Source of the DNA: Bacteroidota bacterium
GTDB taxonomy: Bacteria; Bacteroidota; Bacteroidia; Flavobacteriales; Flavobacteriaceae
Direction of reading: 5' to 3'
NCBI GenBank assembly: GCA_023427845.1
Contig: JAEYZX010000031.1
Location: forward strand, 1 to 10,395
Length of the DNA: 10,395 nt
Position 1 is the stretch's first letter; each line of letters opens with the position of its first letter. The notes under the pieces are model-generated. The model was not told where the DNA came from and did no database searches. It saw only the letters and a program-made list of their open reading frames with translations. The position numbers and the translations under genes are program-made. Positions 1 to 7,219 of the stretch are shown here, piece by piece.

Positions 1-1
1 C

Positions 2-325
2 CGCTACACTCATGATGCAAACAGCCTTACCAAAAACCTGAACCTGACGATCTCGGCAGCCGATTTTTCTAAATTTTACGAGGCTGAAAAAACGAATCCG
101 AAGTTAAAAAGTTACCTCGACCGAAACCGGTTTTCACTCGCGATAAAAGCAAAACTGATCAATGACAGCCAGGCTATTGAAAAGCAGTACAGCGAAATCG
201 ATCGTTCCAACCTCGGAATTAAAAAAAGGCTGCTATTGAAAATGCCGCGTTGGGTTTTGAAATTACTTATCGATTTCAATCACCTGATGGTTAAAATCGG
301 AATAAAATCATCCGTTTTTAAATGA
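2..325 (+). CDS. Glycosyltransferase family 2, C-terminal fragment (5' end outside window)
   Basis: An open frame runs from the left edge to a TGA at 323-325 and gives the last 107 residues of a longer protein. It begins RYTHDANSLTKN and ends with a basic, hydrophobic tail (WVLKLLIDFNHLMVKIG, then SSVFK). The mixture of a DRNRFSLAIKAKL-like helix and a terminal amphipathic region resembles the C-terminal extensions of flavobacterial family 2 glycosyltransferases, which transfer a sugar to a lipid-linked acceptor at the inner membrane face. The catalytic GT-A domain is outside the window, so the family is an inference from the tail and from the polysaccharide-cluster setting. The last 18 bases overlap the convergent fdtA gene, leaving no room for a separate terminator. 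It could instead be another cluster protein with a similar tail. Confidence 0.6.
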   Translation, partial: RYTHDANSLTKNLNLTISAADFSKFYEAEKTNPKLKSYLDRNRFSLAIKAKLINDSQAIEKQYSEIDRSNLGIKKRLLLKMPRWVLKLLIDFNHLMVKIGIKSSVFK

Positions 326-718
326 TTCAAAAGCAGAAAAATCCCTGATATAGTCGGCTTCATCAAATTCGGCCGAGGCAATCACCAGGCAAACCGCGCC
401 TGACGAGAAATTCCGCAGTTCACGCCAAATCCCCTCGGGAATCAGCAATCCTGAATCGGGCATGTTAAGCATTACCGACTTTGTGTTAACTCCGTCACTC
501 ATCACAACTTCAAAACTTCCGCTAAGTGCGATCAAAACTGCCTGTTGTTCACGATGCGCATGTCCACCTCGTTCTGCGCCGGCAGGCACATCAAACAGAT
601 AATAAACGCGTTTGATTTCAAAAGGGACAGTTGTCTTCTCGACAACACCAATATTGCCGCGTACGTCATGGATTTTAGGAATCGTCAAAAGACGAATGTC
701 GTTGATAGTGCTTTTCAT
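308..718 (-). CDS. fdtA: dTDP-4-keto-6-deoxyglucose 3,4-ketoisomerase (FdtA/QdtA cupin family)
   Basis: A 136-residue single-domain cupin of the FdtA/WxcM-like family. It moves the keto group of dTDP-4-keto-6-deoxyglucose from C4 to C3, preparing for 3-amino sugar synthesis. Visible family blocks are PKIHDVRGN (residues 14-22), FEIKRVYYLFDVP (33-45), the catalytic-type pair RGGHAHREQQ with His53 and His55, LIPEGIWREL, and near the C-terminus SAEFDEADYIRDF. The start chosen is the ATG at 716-718: it overlaps the TGA of the upstream glycosyltransferase (715-717) as ATGA and gives the usual family length. An in-frame ATG at 740-742 would add MESNIISK and overlap the neighbour by 28 bp. Whether the product is the galacto form (FdtA, towards Fuc3N) or the gluco form (QdtA, towards Qui3N) cannot be settled here. 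Its usual partner fdtB lies about 6.5 kb away. Confidence 0.9.
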   Translation of the reverse strand: MKSTINDIRLLTIPKIHDVRGNIGVVEKTTVPFEIKRVYYLFDVPAGAERGGHAHREQQAVLIALSGSFEVVMSDGVNTKSVMLNMPDSGLLIPEGIWRELRNFSSGAVCLVIASAEFDEADYIRDFSAFESFKNG

Positions 719-1806
719 TTTTGAGATAATATTTGATTCCATTGAGGAGCAATGTTTTTAACTGACAGGTGGTCGACGCTATCCAATGCATTTGCTTTAC
801 AGCGATCATACAACACGGTATCGGATAGCATTACGTTCATCGCATCGGCCAACGCACGTGCATTATTATTTTCGACCAATAGCCCGTTTTGTTCGTGAGT
901 GATCAGTTCGCGCGGACCCGATTTGCAGTCGACCGAAACTACGGGAACTCCCAGCGCAAGCGACTCTACTATCGCAAGCGGAAAGCCTTCGAAACGGCTT
1001 GTGAGGACCGTGAACAACGCCGATTTTACAATCGCAAACGGATTTTCGCGGCGCGGCAAAAAGATGATTTTTTCCGATAGTTCAAGACTGCTTACTTTAT
1101 CAACCAGCATTTGTTTGTCTTTTCCGTCTCCCATAATGTACAAAAGTACGTTCTGAGCCGGAAGTTCCGATTTCGCATACGATTCAATCAACAGTGAAAA
1201 GTTTTTGACCTCGTCGTCAATCCGTCCGTACGATAATATATAACGGTCCGCAACGGTTGCATTTACCTTAATGTCAAACAAATTCTCATCAACCGGATTA
1301 TAGATTCTTATTACATTTTTATAACCGTATTTTGATTCGATTGCCGATTTTATATCATCCGAAACCGCAACGATATATGGCGATTTTCGATAAATATATT
1401 TGGCAATGGTTTTATTTTGCGGAAAATAGAAATCGATTTTGTAGCTGTGAACCATGTAAATCGTTTTGGCTGGTTCATACAGCCATCGGGAAATAATCAG
1501 TTCCGACCACGTGATGGTGCGGGTGCGGCAGTCAATGATACGGTGAAAATCGTGGCTGTCCAGATATTTTTTAAGGTGCAAAAGACGCTTGAGCCGTCCG
1601 ATGGTTGAATCATCCGCATTTTTAAGTTTACCGAGGTTCAACAATTTTCCGCGATATTCGTATTCGATATGATCGAGCACCGAAACAATATGGACATCGT
1701 AACCAAGTTCGTCGAGCATGACCGACAACTGCGCGGCCGCACGTTCGGCGCCCCCAATTCCGAGCGACGAGGTTATGATGGCAATTTTTGTCCGCGACCC
1801 ATTCAT
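715..1806 (-). CDS. Glycosyltransferase family 4 (GT-B fold)
   Basis: A 363-residue retaining-type GT-B glycosyltransferase with both Rossmann domains. The N-terminal domain has ITSSLGIGGAERAA (residues 11-24), the acceptor-side loop typical of GT4. The C-terminal domain has ILSYGRID (190-197), YIMGDGKD (223-230), and the EX7E donor-binding motif with Glu273 and Glu281 in FEGFPLAIVESLALGVPVV, followed by SGPREL. The donor and acceptor sugars are unknown. The start is the ATG at 1804-1806, preceded by GAAAGGA. The frame stays open to 1977, but that extension would run into the divergent gene starting at 1847, is low in complexity and rich in Ser/Pro, and has no family similarity. The ATG of fdtA overlaps its stop (ATGA), so the two are probably translationally coupled. 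Expression likely depends on the 40-bp divergent promoter region. Confidence 0.9.
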   Translation of the reverse strand: MNGSRTKIAIITSSLGIGGAERAAAQLSVMLDELGYDVHIVSVLDHIEYEYRGKLLNLGKLKNADDSTIGRLKRLLHLKKYLDSHDFHRIIDCRTRTITWSELIISRWLYEPAKTIYMVHSYKIDFYFPQNKTIAKYIYRKSPYIVAVSDDIKSAIESKYGYKNVIRIYNPVDENLFDIKVNATVADRYILSYGRIDDEVKNFSLLIESYAKSELPAQNVLLYIMGDGKDKQMLVDKVSSLELSEKIIFLPRRENPFAIVKSALFTVLTSRFEGFPLAIVESLALGVPVVSVDCKSGPRELITHEQNGLLVENNNARALADAMNVMLSDTVLYDRCKANALDSVDHLSVKNIAPQWNQILSQK

Positions 1807-1821
1807 TCCTTTCAAATAATT

Positions 1822-1839
1822 TATATTTGGCCAAATATA
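1822..1839. promoter_or_regulatory. 18-bp perfect palindrome with two face-to-face -7 boxes between divergent genes
   Basis: TATATTTGGCCAAATATA is a perfect inverted repeat with no spacer, placed in the 40-bp gap between the start codons of two divergent glycosyltransferase genes (1806 and 1847). Each arm reads TATATTTG on its own strand, an exact match to the Bacteroidota -7 consensus TANNTTTG. A start about 5-7 bases downstream would leave leaders of only some 10-20 nt on each side. I see no good TTG -33 element 17-23 bp upstream on either strand, so the promoter call is tentative. An operator for a dimeric regulator is an equally good reading. Confidence 0.5.
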
Positions 1840-1846
1840 CATTATT

Positions 1847-2977
1847 ATGAAGATTCTACTCGTGGGCGAATACAGCAGGTTGCACAATTCCTTAAAGGAA
1901 GGACTGCTGGAACTCGGACATGAAGTGGTGATTTTGGGATTTGGCGACGGGTTTAAGGACTTTCCCGCCGATTTCAAACTAACACGAAAATGGGATTCGG
2001 GAATCCTGAGAAAAATCCGCGTGGCTATCTATAAAACATGTGGTTTTGATATTGGATCGTATTTAACCTACCGGCAATTCATAAAAAACAAAGACCGTTT
2101 CAGGGATTTCGATGTCGTACAGCTCATCAATGAAAACAGCTTTTATTGTACGCCAGATTATGAAATAAAAATCCTCAAAAACCTGTTTGCGAACAATAAA
2201 AAAAGTTTTCTCCTGACCTGCGGCCCCGATTTTCTTGTAACAAAATATGAATTTGAAAACATAGGTAAAAAGTCGATTTTGATGCCGTACACCGCTGGGA
2301 AAGTATCGGATAAAGCGTTTATCAACGTGCTAAAATTCAGGACGAAAAGTTTTAAAAAACTCCACGATTACGTATACGAAAACATAAGCGGAATCATCGC
2401 CTCGGATATCGATTATCATATTCCGCTATCCGAAAATCCCAAATACCTCGGAATGATCCCGAATCCCATCAACACTCAGAAACTAAAATTTTCGCAAAAA
2501 CGCACCGAAAAAATCAAAATTTTCCACGGAATCAACAATGAAACCTATTATTTAAAAGGAAGCGATTATTTTGAAAAAGCGCTCGATATCATCCGGCAGC
2601 GCTATCCCGATAAGGTTTCTGTAAAAGTGACCCGCAGCATTCCGTATACGCAGTACATCAAAACCTATGACGATTGCCACATCCTGCTCGACCAGGCGTA
2701 TGCATTCGATCAGGGCTACAATGCACTTGAAGCGATGGCGAAGGGCAAAGTCGTGTTTACGGGAGCAGAAACGGAATTTATCGAATTCTATGATCTTGAC
2801 AGGCGCGTTGCCGTGAATGCGGTTCCCGATGTGGATGCAATCGTAAGTGAATTGTCGTTTCTAATCGAAAATCCCGATGAAATCGACAAAATCGGAAAAG
2901 CTGCACGTGCATTCATTGAACGCGAGCACGATCATCGGAAAGTCGCGGCAAAATATCTTGAAATGTGGAATCAGTAA
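1847..2977 (+). CDS. GT-B glycosyltransferase (GT4-like), only complete + strand gene in the cluster
   Basis: A 376-residue protein opening MKILLVGEYSRLHNSLKEGL, the N-terminal GT-B strand and loop, followed by LGHEVVILGFGDG. The C-terminal domain has IIASDIDYHIP, MIPNPIN (203-209), IFHGINNETYYLKGSDY (225-241) and the donor-site segment QGYNALEAMAKGKVV (289-303). Glu295 matches the second Glu of the GT4 EX7E motif, while the first is replaced within AYAFDQGYN, so the donor pocket differs from the canonical form. It presumably adds one sugar of the repeat unit at the cytoplasmic membrane face; donor and acceptor cannot be read from sequence. The start is the ATG at 1847-1849, just downstream of the palindrome. 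Its TAA (2975-2977) overlaps the end of the convergent AP-superfamily gene by 7 bp. Its orientation is opposite to all flanking complete cluster genes. Confidence 0.85.
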   Translation: MKILLVGEYSRLHNSLKEGLLELGHEVVILGFGDGFKDFPADFKLTRKWDSGILRKIRVAIYKTCGFDIGSYLTYRQFIKNKDRFRDFDVVQLINENSFYCTPDYEIKILKNLFANNKKSFLLTCGPDFLVTKYEFENIGKKSILMPYTAGKVSDKAFINVLKFRTKSFKKLHDYVYENISGIIASDIDYHIPLSENPKYLGMIPNPINTQKLKFSQKRTEKIKIFHGINNETYYLKGSDYFEKALDIIRQRYPDKVSVKVTRSIPYTQYIKTYDDCHILLDQAYAFDQGYNALEAMAKGKVVFTGAETEFIEFYDLDRRVAVNAVPDVDAIVSELSFLIENPDEIDKIGKAARAFIEREHDHRKVAAKYLEMWNQ

Positions 2978-4362
2978 TGGTGTTCGTTGGCCTGCAGGTG
3001 TTTTAAATATTCAGGTTCCTCACTCAAAAACGCAAAAAGTATCCGGAATAAATTCACCGATGTTTTTAAGTTTTGGTCGTATTGTTGATGTTTTGGACTG
3101 TTCCATTTTATGGACAAGGCCGAGCCAAAAACAGAATTCCGAAGTTCTTCAAGTGGTTGTTCAAAAACTTCGAGCGTATACTCATAGCCCACAAAACCGC
3201 CATGATCGGCACCGATTATGATGATTGCCCCGGGATCATTTTCGGTAATGAATCCAACCATTTCCTTTAACCATTTGTTCGTTTCGCCAACGCGTTCCAA
3301 ATATTCTTTGCGCTCCTGCTCCACTCCTTTGCTGCTGCTTTTCGTAACCGCGATATGCCCGGGAGTAAATTTCTCGATAAAGAAGAAATTCGTTGTGTTT
3401 TTATTTTGTTGAATTTGCTGTTTCAGGTCGGCCGTAATGTTGCTTGTAACTTCCCAACCGTCGCGCAGGAACGGAAGTTTCGTCTTTTCAAAATTCGTAT
3501 AATCGAAACTCACATCGGGCCGGTTCATCAGCATATACGGTTTTTCGGCAATGAAAAAACTTTTGTAGCCGTTGTTTCGGAACACTTCAACTACCTTGTT
3601 TTCCCCGACTACAAAATCGCTCGCCGTCTTAAATAGCACGCTCTCATTTCCATAATGATGCTTCATGTTAAAAAGTGAGGAATTTGATTTCAGGGTTGAA
3701 CTGTAATTGCTCTTGAAATCGGCATATTGCGTGAATCCGCTGTTTTCCAGCCACGAATCAAACGCTGAATTGTCGTAATTATACGGCGCAGTTTTTAACG
3801 TATTCGCGTTTGCATAGCCATCGGTTTGGATGTAATACACATTGGGCTTTTGGGTGAATTTAGCCGCAAGAATGTTGTCAGGCTGCAGGGTCCAATCGGG
3901 ATTCGTCAGGTTTTTATAAACGATTTTACTGAAATCATATGCAGGAAAAACCGACATCAGCGTCAAAATGAAAATCACTATTTTATAGTTTCTGAATTTG
4001 AACGACACCAAAACGATAACAACCACCGAAATCGCAAACAACTTTTTATACGAATACGGCAAATGCGCATGCTGCAACACATACCAGCTTAAAAATGACA
4101 AGGCAACAATAAAAAGCGCCTGTCTTGTATAACGGCTGAACCGCGAGTTTTTTGCAATCAGATAGGTGCCATACAATGCGGCACATGGCACACCGACGTA
4201 ATAAATCAATGCAAAAAGCAGTTGCGGCCATGAGTTTGCATGAGTAAAGTTTTTCGAATAATAAAAAAGCAGCATGTAGATGCCGATGCTAAGACCGGCC
4301 AGAATCGGGTATTCACGGTCGTTGGCGATGAAGGCCTCGAGATTTTTCCTGATTTTATCCAT
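2971..4362 (-). CDS. Membrane-anchored sulfatase-like / alkaline phosphatase superfamily protein
   Basis: 463 residues. The N-terminal third has about five membrane helices (near residues 20-36, 47-70, 81-97, 107-122 and 127-142); the rest is a soluble domain, presumably periplasmic. That domain has alkaline-phosphatase-superfamily landmarks: PNVYYIQTDGYAN with Asp181 as a likely metal ligand, NYSSTLKSNSS with Thr223 at the usual nucleophile position, PGHI with His336, and IIIGADHGGF with Asp386-His387. There is no Cys/Ser sulfatase signature (CxPxR), so a formylglycine-dependent sulfatase is unlikely; a Thr nucleophile is typical of phosphoethanolamine- and phosphoglycerol-transferase-like members. 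A role in adding or removing a phospho-substituent on the surface glycan is inferred. The ATG at 4360-4362 overlaps the end of the methyltransferase gene by 8 bp, so the two are probably coupled. The 3' end overlaps the convergent glycosyltransferase gene by 7 bp. Confidence 0.8.
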   Translation of the reverse strand: MDKIRKNLEAFIANDREYPILAGLSIGIYMLLFYYSKNFTHANSWPQLLFALIYYVGVPCAALYGTYLIAKNSRFSRYTRQALFIVALSFLSWYVLQHAHLPYSYKKLFAISVVVIVLVSFKFRNYKIVIFILTLMSVFPAYDFSKIVYKNLTNPDWTLQPDNILAAKFTQKPNVYYIQTDGYANANTLKTAPYNYDNSAFDSWLENSGFTQYADFKSNYSSTLKSNSSLFNMKHHYGNESVLFKTASDFVVGENKVVEVFRNNGYKSFFIAEKPYMLMNRPDVSFDYTNFEKTKLPFLRDGWEVTSNITADLKQQIQQNKNTTNFFFIEKFTPGHIAVTKSSSKGVEQERKEYLERVGETNKWLKEMVGFITENDPGAIIIIGADHGGFVGYEYTLEVFEQPLEELRNSVFGSALSIKWNSPKHQQYDQNLKTSVNLFRILFAFLSEEPEYLKHLQANEHHY

Positions 4363-5728
4363 TGCGTACTTTCATTGCGTAAAGAATGCGCGCCGATCCT
4401 TCAATCGGGAATTTCGATTCGATCGTAAAATATTCAGAATAGGCCTGTTCAAATGCGGTTTCATTGTAAAAGTCGAAATGACTTCTCGCGTCGCGTTTAC
4501 TGTCGAGCAGGAATTGCACCCAAGAATCGTCGCGGGCCGGGAATTCGATCAGCAGGTTTGGTGCCATTTTTGCGAAAAACTGCGCCGACATATTGAACGG
4601 AATATTTCCCGATAAGGTGATGTGATGGATTACCGCAAGTGCGAGGCATCCTGAAAAATGCTGTTTCGAAACCCGGTCGATTAGTGAAAACCGTTCGGCG
4701 TTGTTGAATCCGTAACCTGCCGCCGGATTCAGTACGTCGGCAACAAGCGGCAAAATGTGACGTTCACTGTTTGCAATGATTTTGCGGTAATTCTGCTCCA
4801 CGGCATTCGGATCGATATCGGCCGCAACAATGAAATTTGCACCGTCAAGTTCACGCGCAAACGTACCGTCATTACCGCCAATGTCGATTACTGAAGTTCC
4901 GGCAATTCCGACGAACCAATTCTTTACATACTCCTTTTTGACGCGATAGGCCTGGTCGTTGTAATTGAGCTGGTTGTAATAATCATCCCATTCGGTAGCC
5001 GAGTTGACTTTGAGGTCTTTGATATAATTGTAGAGCGAATCGAGAAGCGTCAGTTGCGCCGATTTTGATATATTTTTCGTGGTCACTTTTTGCGATTGTG
5101 AATATTTGTGATCGTACTTCGCCAGTAAATGGACGTTTGTGAAAAGCGTCGGGTTCAGATACGTTTTAGCGGGCAGCAGTTTTGACAGCTTCTTAAGCGG
5201 AATCCCGTCGATTTCTGATGCGAGTGTTTTCAGGAAATCGTGTCCGTAATATTTTGTCAAAACCAGCGGTCCGAGGAAATGCATGATGAACTGCTTGTAG
5301 GCTTTCCACGGTGCATTTTCTTCATAAAAATCGAATGACAGCGTATCGATAAATATTGGTTTTCCGTTGTGGAAAGTAATATTAAAAGCCGAAGCGTCTT
5401 TTAATGTGAAATTGTGCTTCAGACAAAATTTTTGCAGCTTTAACGTCAGCAGTGCCGCGTGTTTGTACTGAAGGAAACTCCATTCGTACGGATAACTGAT
5501 GAATGGGATTTTCTCGGCCTCAAGCTGGATTTGACTTTCGTCGCGTGAGATTTCGGTATGCGGAATCAGGTATTTTTTCGCGAATAAATCGGCAAATAAA
5601 CCTGACTTTGTTAGGACGTCGTATTGCTTAAAGTATATTGGATTTATAACCCTACGGATATTGTCGCCATCGGCATACACAAAACCCGACGGATCCCTGA
5701 ATGATGATGTAATGCGGTTGGATTCCAT
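4355..5728 (-). CDS. NoeA-like SAM-dependent methyltransferase with kinase-like N-terminal half
   Basis: 457 residues in two parts. The C-terminal part (from about residue 245) is a class I methyltransferase: motif I VIDIGGNDGTF (280-290), the acidic strand end VAADIDPNA (301-309), LALAVIHHI (362-370), and LLIEFPARDDSW (392-403) as a later strand. The N-terminal part matches my memory of the NoeA/host-specificity methyltransferase family: DPSGFVY (12-18), ISYPYEWSFLQYKHAALLTL (77-96), and LKDASAFNITF (109-119) followed by PIFIDTLSF (124-132). The last two blocks have the D-x4-N then Asp layout of a kinase catalytic loop (Asp111, Asn116, Asp128). The methyl acceptor is unknown; a sugar or capping group of the surface glycan is the likely target. 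Its ATG directly follows the TAA of the small DPGTG gene (TAAATG), and the AP-superfamily gene overlaps its end, so the three look like a fixed module. Confidence 0.82.
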   Translation of the reverse strand: MESNRITSSFRDPSGFVYADGDNIRRVINPIYFKQYDVLTKSGLFADLFAKKYLIPHTEISRDESQIQLEAEKIPFISYPYEWSFLQYKHAALLTLKLQKFCLKHNFTLKDASAFNITFHNGKPIFIDTLSFDFYEENAPWKAYKQFIMHFLGPLVLTKYYGHDFLKTLASEIDGIPLKKLSKLLPAKTYLNPTLFTNVHLLAKYDHKYSQSQKVTTKNISKSAQLTLLDSLYNYIKDLKVNSATEWDDYYNQLNYNDQAYRVKKEYVKNWFVGIAGTSVIDIGGNDGTFARELDGANFIVAADIDPNAVEQNYRKIIANSERHILPLVADVLNPAAGYGFNNAERFSLIDRVSKQHFSGCLALAVIHHITLSGNIPFNMSAQFFAKMAPNLLIEFPARDDSWVQFLLDSKRDARSHFDFYNETAFEQAYSEYFTIESKFPIEGSARILYAMKVRNG

Positions 5729-5914
5729 TTATTTTTCCTCATCGTTGGCCGGAAGATCATCGGGCAGGTCGTCATTGTTCTTGCTTTTGAAGCCGAAAAT
5801 CGATTTGATCTTTGCGATGACGGTTCGGTAAAACAGCAGAAAGCCCGCGACCGCAGCTGCTAAGAATTGAGCAATGAGTGCGCCGGTACCGGGATCGAAA
5901 TAAAGGAAAGTCAT
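5729..5914 (-). CDS. Small DPGTG-motif membrane protein
   Basis: A 61-residue protein starting MTFLYFDPGTGALIAQ. Asp7-Pro8-Gly9-Thr10-Gly11 is followed by one hydrophobic helix (about residues 11-30), then a basic stretch (YRTVIAKIKS) and an acidic tail rich in Asp and Glu. The layout suggests a single-pass inner-membrane protein with the C-terminus in the cytoplasm by the positive-inside rule. From memory, short proteins with this DPGTG start are common in polysaccharide clusters and have no assigned function. It is probably real rather than a chance frame: it sits in a tight operon, 27 bp after the flippase gene, and its TAA directly abuts the methyltransferase ATG. It may anchor or assist the methyltransferase or the membrane phosphatase-like protein; this is inference. 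Confidence 0.75.
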   Translation of the reverse strand: MTFLYFDPGTGALIAQFLAAAVAGFLLFYRTVIAKIKSIFGFKSKNNDDLPDDLPANDEEK

Positions 5915-5941
5915 TTGTGGAGTTTTTTCAAAGGTAATTAT

Positions 5942-7219
5942 TTAAGCGAAAATCAGGCGGCGGAAATATACAACCAAAACCAACAAATAAACAAAATATG
6001 TAAAAAAATACGCCATGACAACACCTTCCAGACCCCAAACAGTAACTGCAAATATGCTTGAAAAATAAAGTACCGCAAACGAAATCATCTCAGTAACGAT
6101 AAACGCTTTAATTAGGTTTTTGGCGAAAAACTGATAGCCAAGTATAAGCGATGCGGCTTTAAATACATCACCGAGCAACTGCCAGATGAAGAGATCTGAG
6201 ACAGCGGAAAATTCGGCCGTGAATAATAGGCTGATTATAAATTCACGAAAAATATAAATAACGATTGCTCCCAATATGAAATAAGGAAGTACGCCCCTGT
6301 AATAGTTAAAGAAAATCTTTTTGGTTGCATTATCATTCTGTGCCAACGCCAACTTTGGCAAATAATACACAGTGAGGAGTGTGGTGATAAACATCAGGTA
6401 ATAGGTCGAAATCCGCGTGATGGCTTCCCAATAGCCGGCTGCTTCGACTCCGTTTGAATCTATTAAATGATTTCTGATGGCCAGATACACAATGGGTCCA
6501 ATGATAACGGGAACAAATGTCATCAATGAATAGAATGACAAATTACGTAGCATTCCGAAATTGAAATACTTTACTGATATTGTCCCTAAGATTGCAATCT
6601 CTTTATTTAAAAACAGCAATGTGACGAGTAACAATAATGAAGGCGCAATTATTATTGACAAAAGTGCACCCATTGTATGTAACCACAAAATCAAGGTCGC
6701 AGTAACGATCAACCCTAAAATGTTGCCGGAAATAGTAATCAGTATTACTTTTTTATATTTTCCAAGACCATTTATTACTGAGATGCCGAAAACAGATAAA
6801 GCACTCCAGGGAAGTGCAATCGCAAGAATTTTAAATACAATTCCATAATTATCTGAATCGTCAAGGATAAGTTTGCTCCAATAATCCGCCAAAAAATATA
6901 GCGTACTACTTAAAACAACACCTACGCAGGCAAGTGCGATAAAAACGGTCGAAAGAATCTCGCGAAGTTTTTCCCTCTTTTCCGAATTTTCGGCCACATA
7001 CTTAACAATTCCATTTTGTAAACCCAAGGTCGCGAGACTTTCAGCCGAGGTCGTAAAATTTCGCAGGTTCCCTACTAACGCCATTCCGGCAGGTCCAACG
7101 AAAACTGCAATGATTTTAGAACTGGCAAGCCCAACCACGATTTTAATGACAACACTCAGTCCGTTCAAGGACGCTATCCTGAACAAGGGTGTCCGCCGTA
7201 TTTTCCTGAGCAAAATCAA
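5942..7219 (-). CDS. wzx: O-antigen/lipid-linked oligosaccharide translocase (Wzx, WzxE-like)
   Basis: A 425-residue polytopic membrane protein of the MOP (MATE/MviN) exporter superfamily, with about 12 hydrophobic segments. It flips undecaprenyl-diphosphate-linked repeat units across the inner membrane. Similarity to Escherichia coli WzxE, recalled from memory, is visible in KIIAVFVGPAGMALVGNLRN (35-54), GYWEAITRIS (262-271), YYLPKLALAQN (285-295) and DLFIWQLLGDVFK (342-354). WzxE acts on a Fuc4NAc-containing unit, which fits a cluster making a related amino-deoxy sugar. The start is a TTG at 7217-7219, directly after the TAA of fdtB. No ATG lies in frame before residue 46, and the N-terminus MILLRKIRRTPLFRIASLN fits the family, so the TTG is credible. 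The gene is visibly AT-richer than others here (18 G/C in bases 6601-6660). Confidence 0.92.
   Translation of the reverse strand: MILLRKIRRTPLFRIASLNGLSVVIKIVVGLASSKIIAVFVGPAGMALVGNLRNFTTSAESLATLGLQNGIVKYVAENSEKREKLREILSTVFIALACVGVVLSSTLYFLADYWSKLILDDSDNYGIVFKILAIALPWSALSVFGISVINGLGKYKKVILITISGNILGLIVTATLILWLHTMGALLSIIIAPSLLLLVTLLFLNKEIAILGTISVKYFNFGMLRNLSFYSLMTFVPVIIGPIVYLAIRNHLIDSNGVEAAGYWEAITRISTYYLMFITTLLTVYYLPKLALAQNDNATKKIFFNYYRGVLPYFILGAIVIYIFREFIISLLFTAEFSAVSDLFIWQLLGDVFKAASLILGYQFFAKNLIKAFIVTEMISFAVLYFSSIFAVTVWGLEGVVMAYFFTYFVYLLVLVVYFRRLIFA

Noticed and set aside
719..742. Upstream ATG for fdtA (adds MESNIISK)
   Set aside because: The ATG at 718 gives an ATGA overlap and the usual family length; the longer start remains possible but needs a 28-bp overlap.
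1807..1977. N-terminal extension of the GT4 gene (57 more codons, giving 420 residues)
   Set aside because: It overlaps the divergent glycosyltransferase gene and the palindrome, is Ser/Pro-rich with no family similarity, and the ATG at 1806 starts a standard GT4 N-terminus.
2877..4615. Several + strand open frames opposite the AP-superfamily and methyltransferase genes
   Set aside because: Their products are low in plausibility, have no motifs, and lie fully antisense to genes with clear family landmarks.
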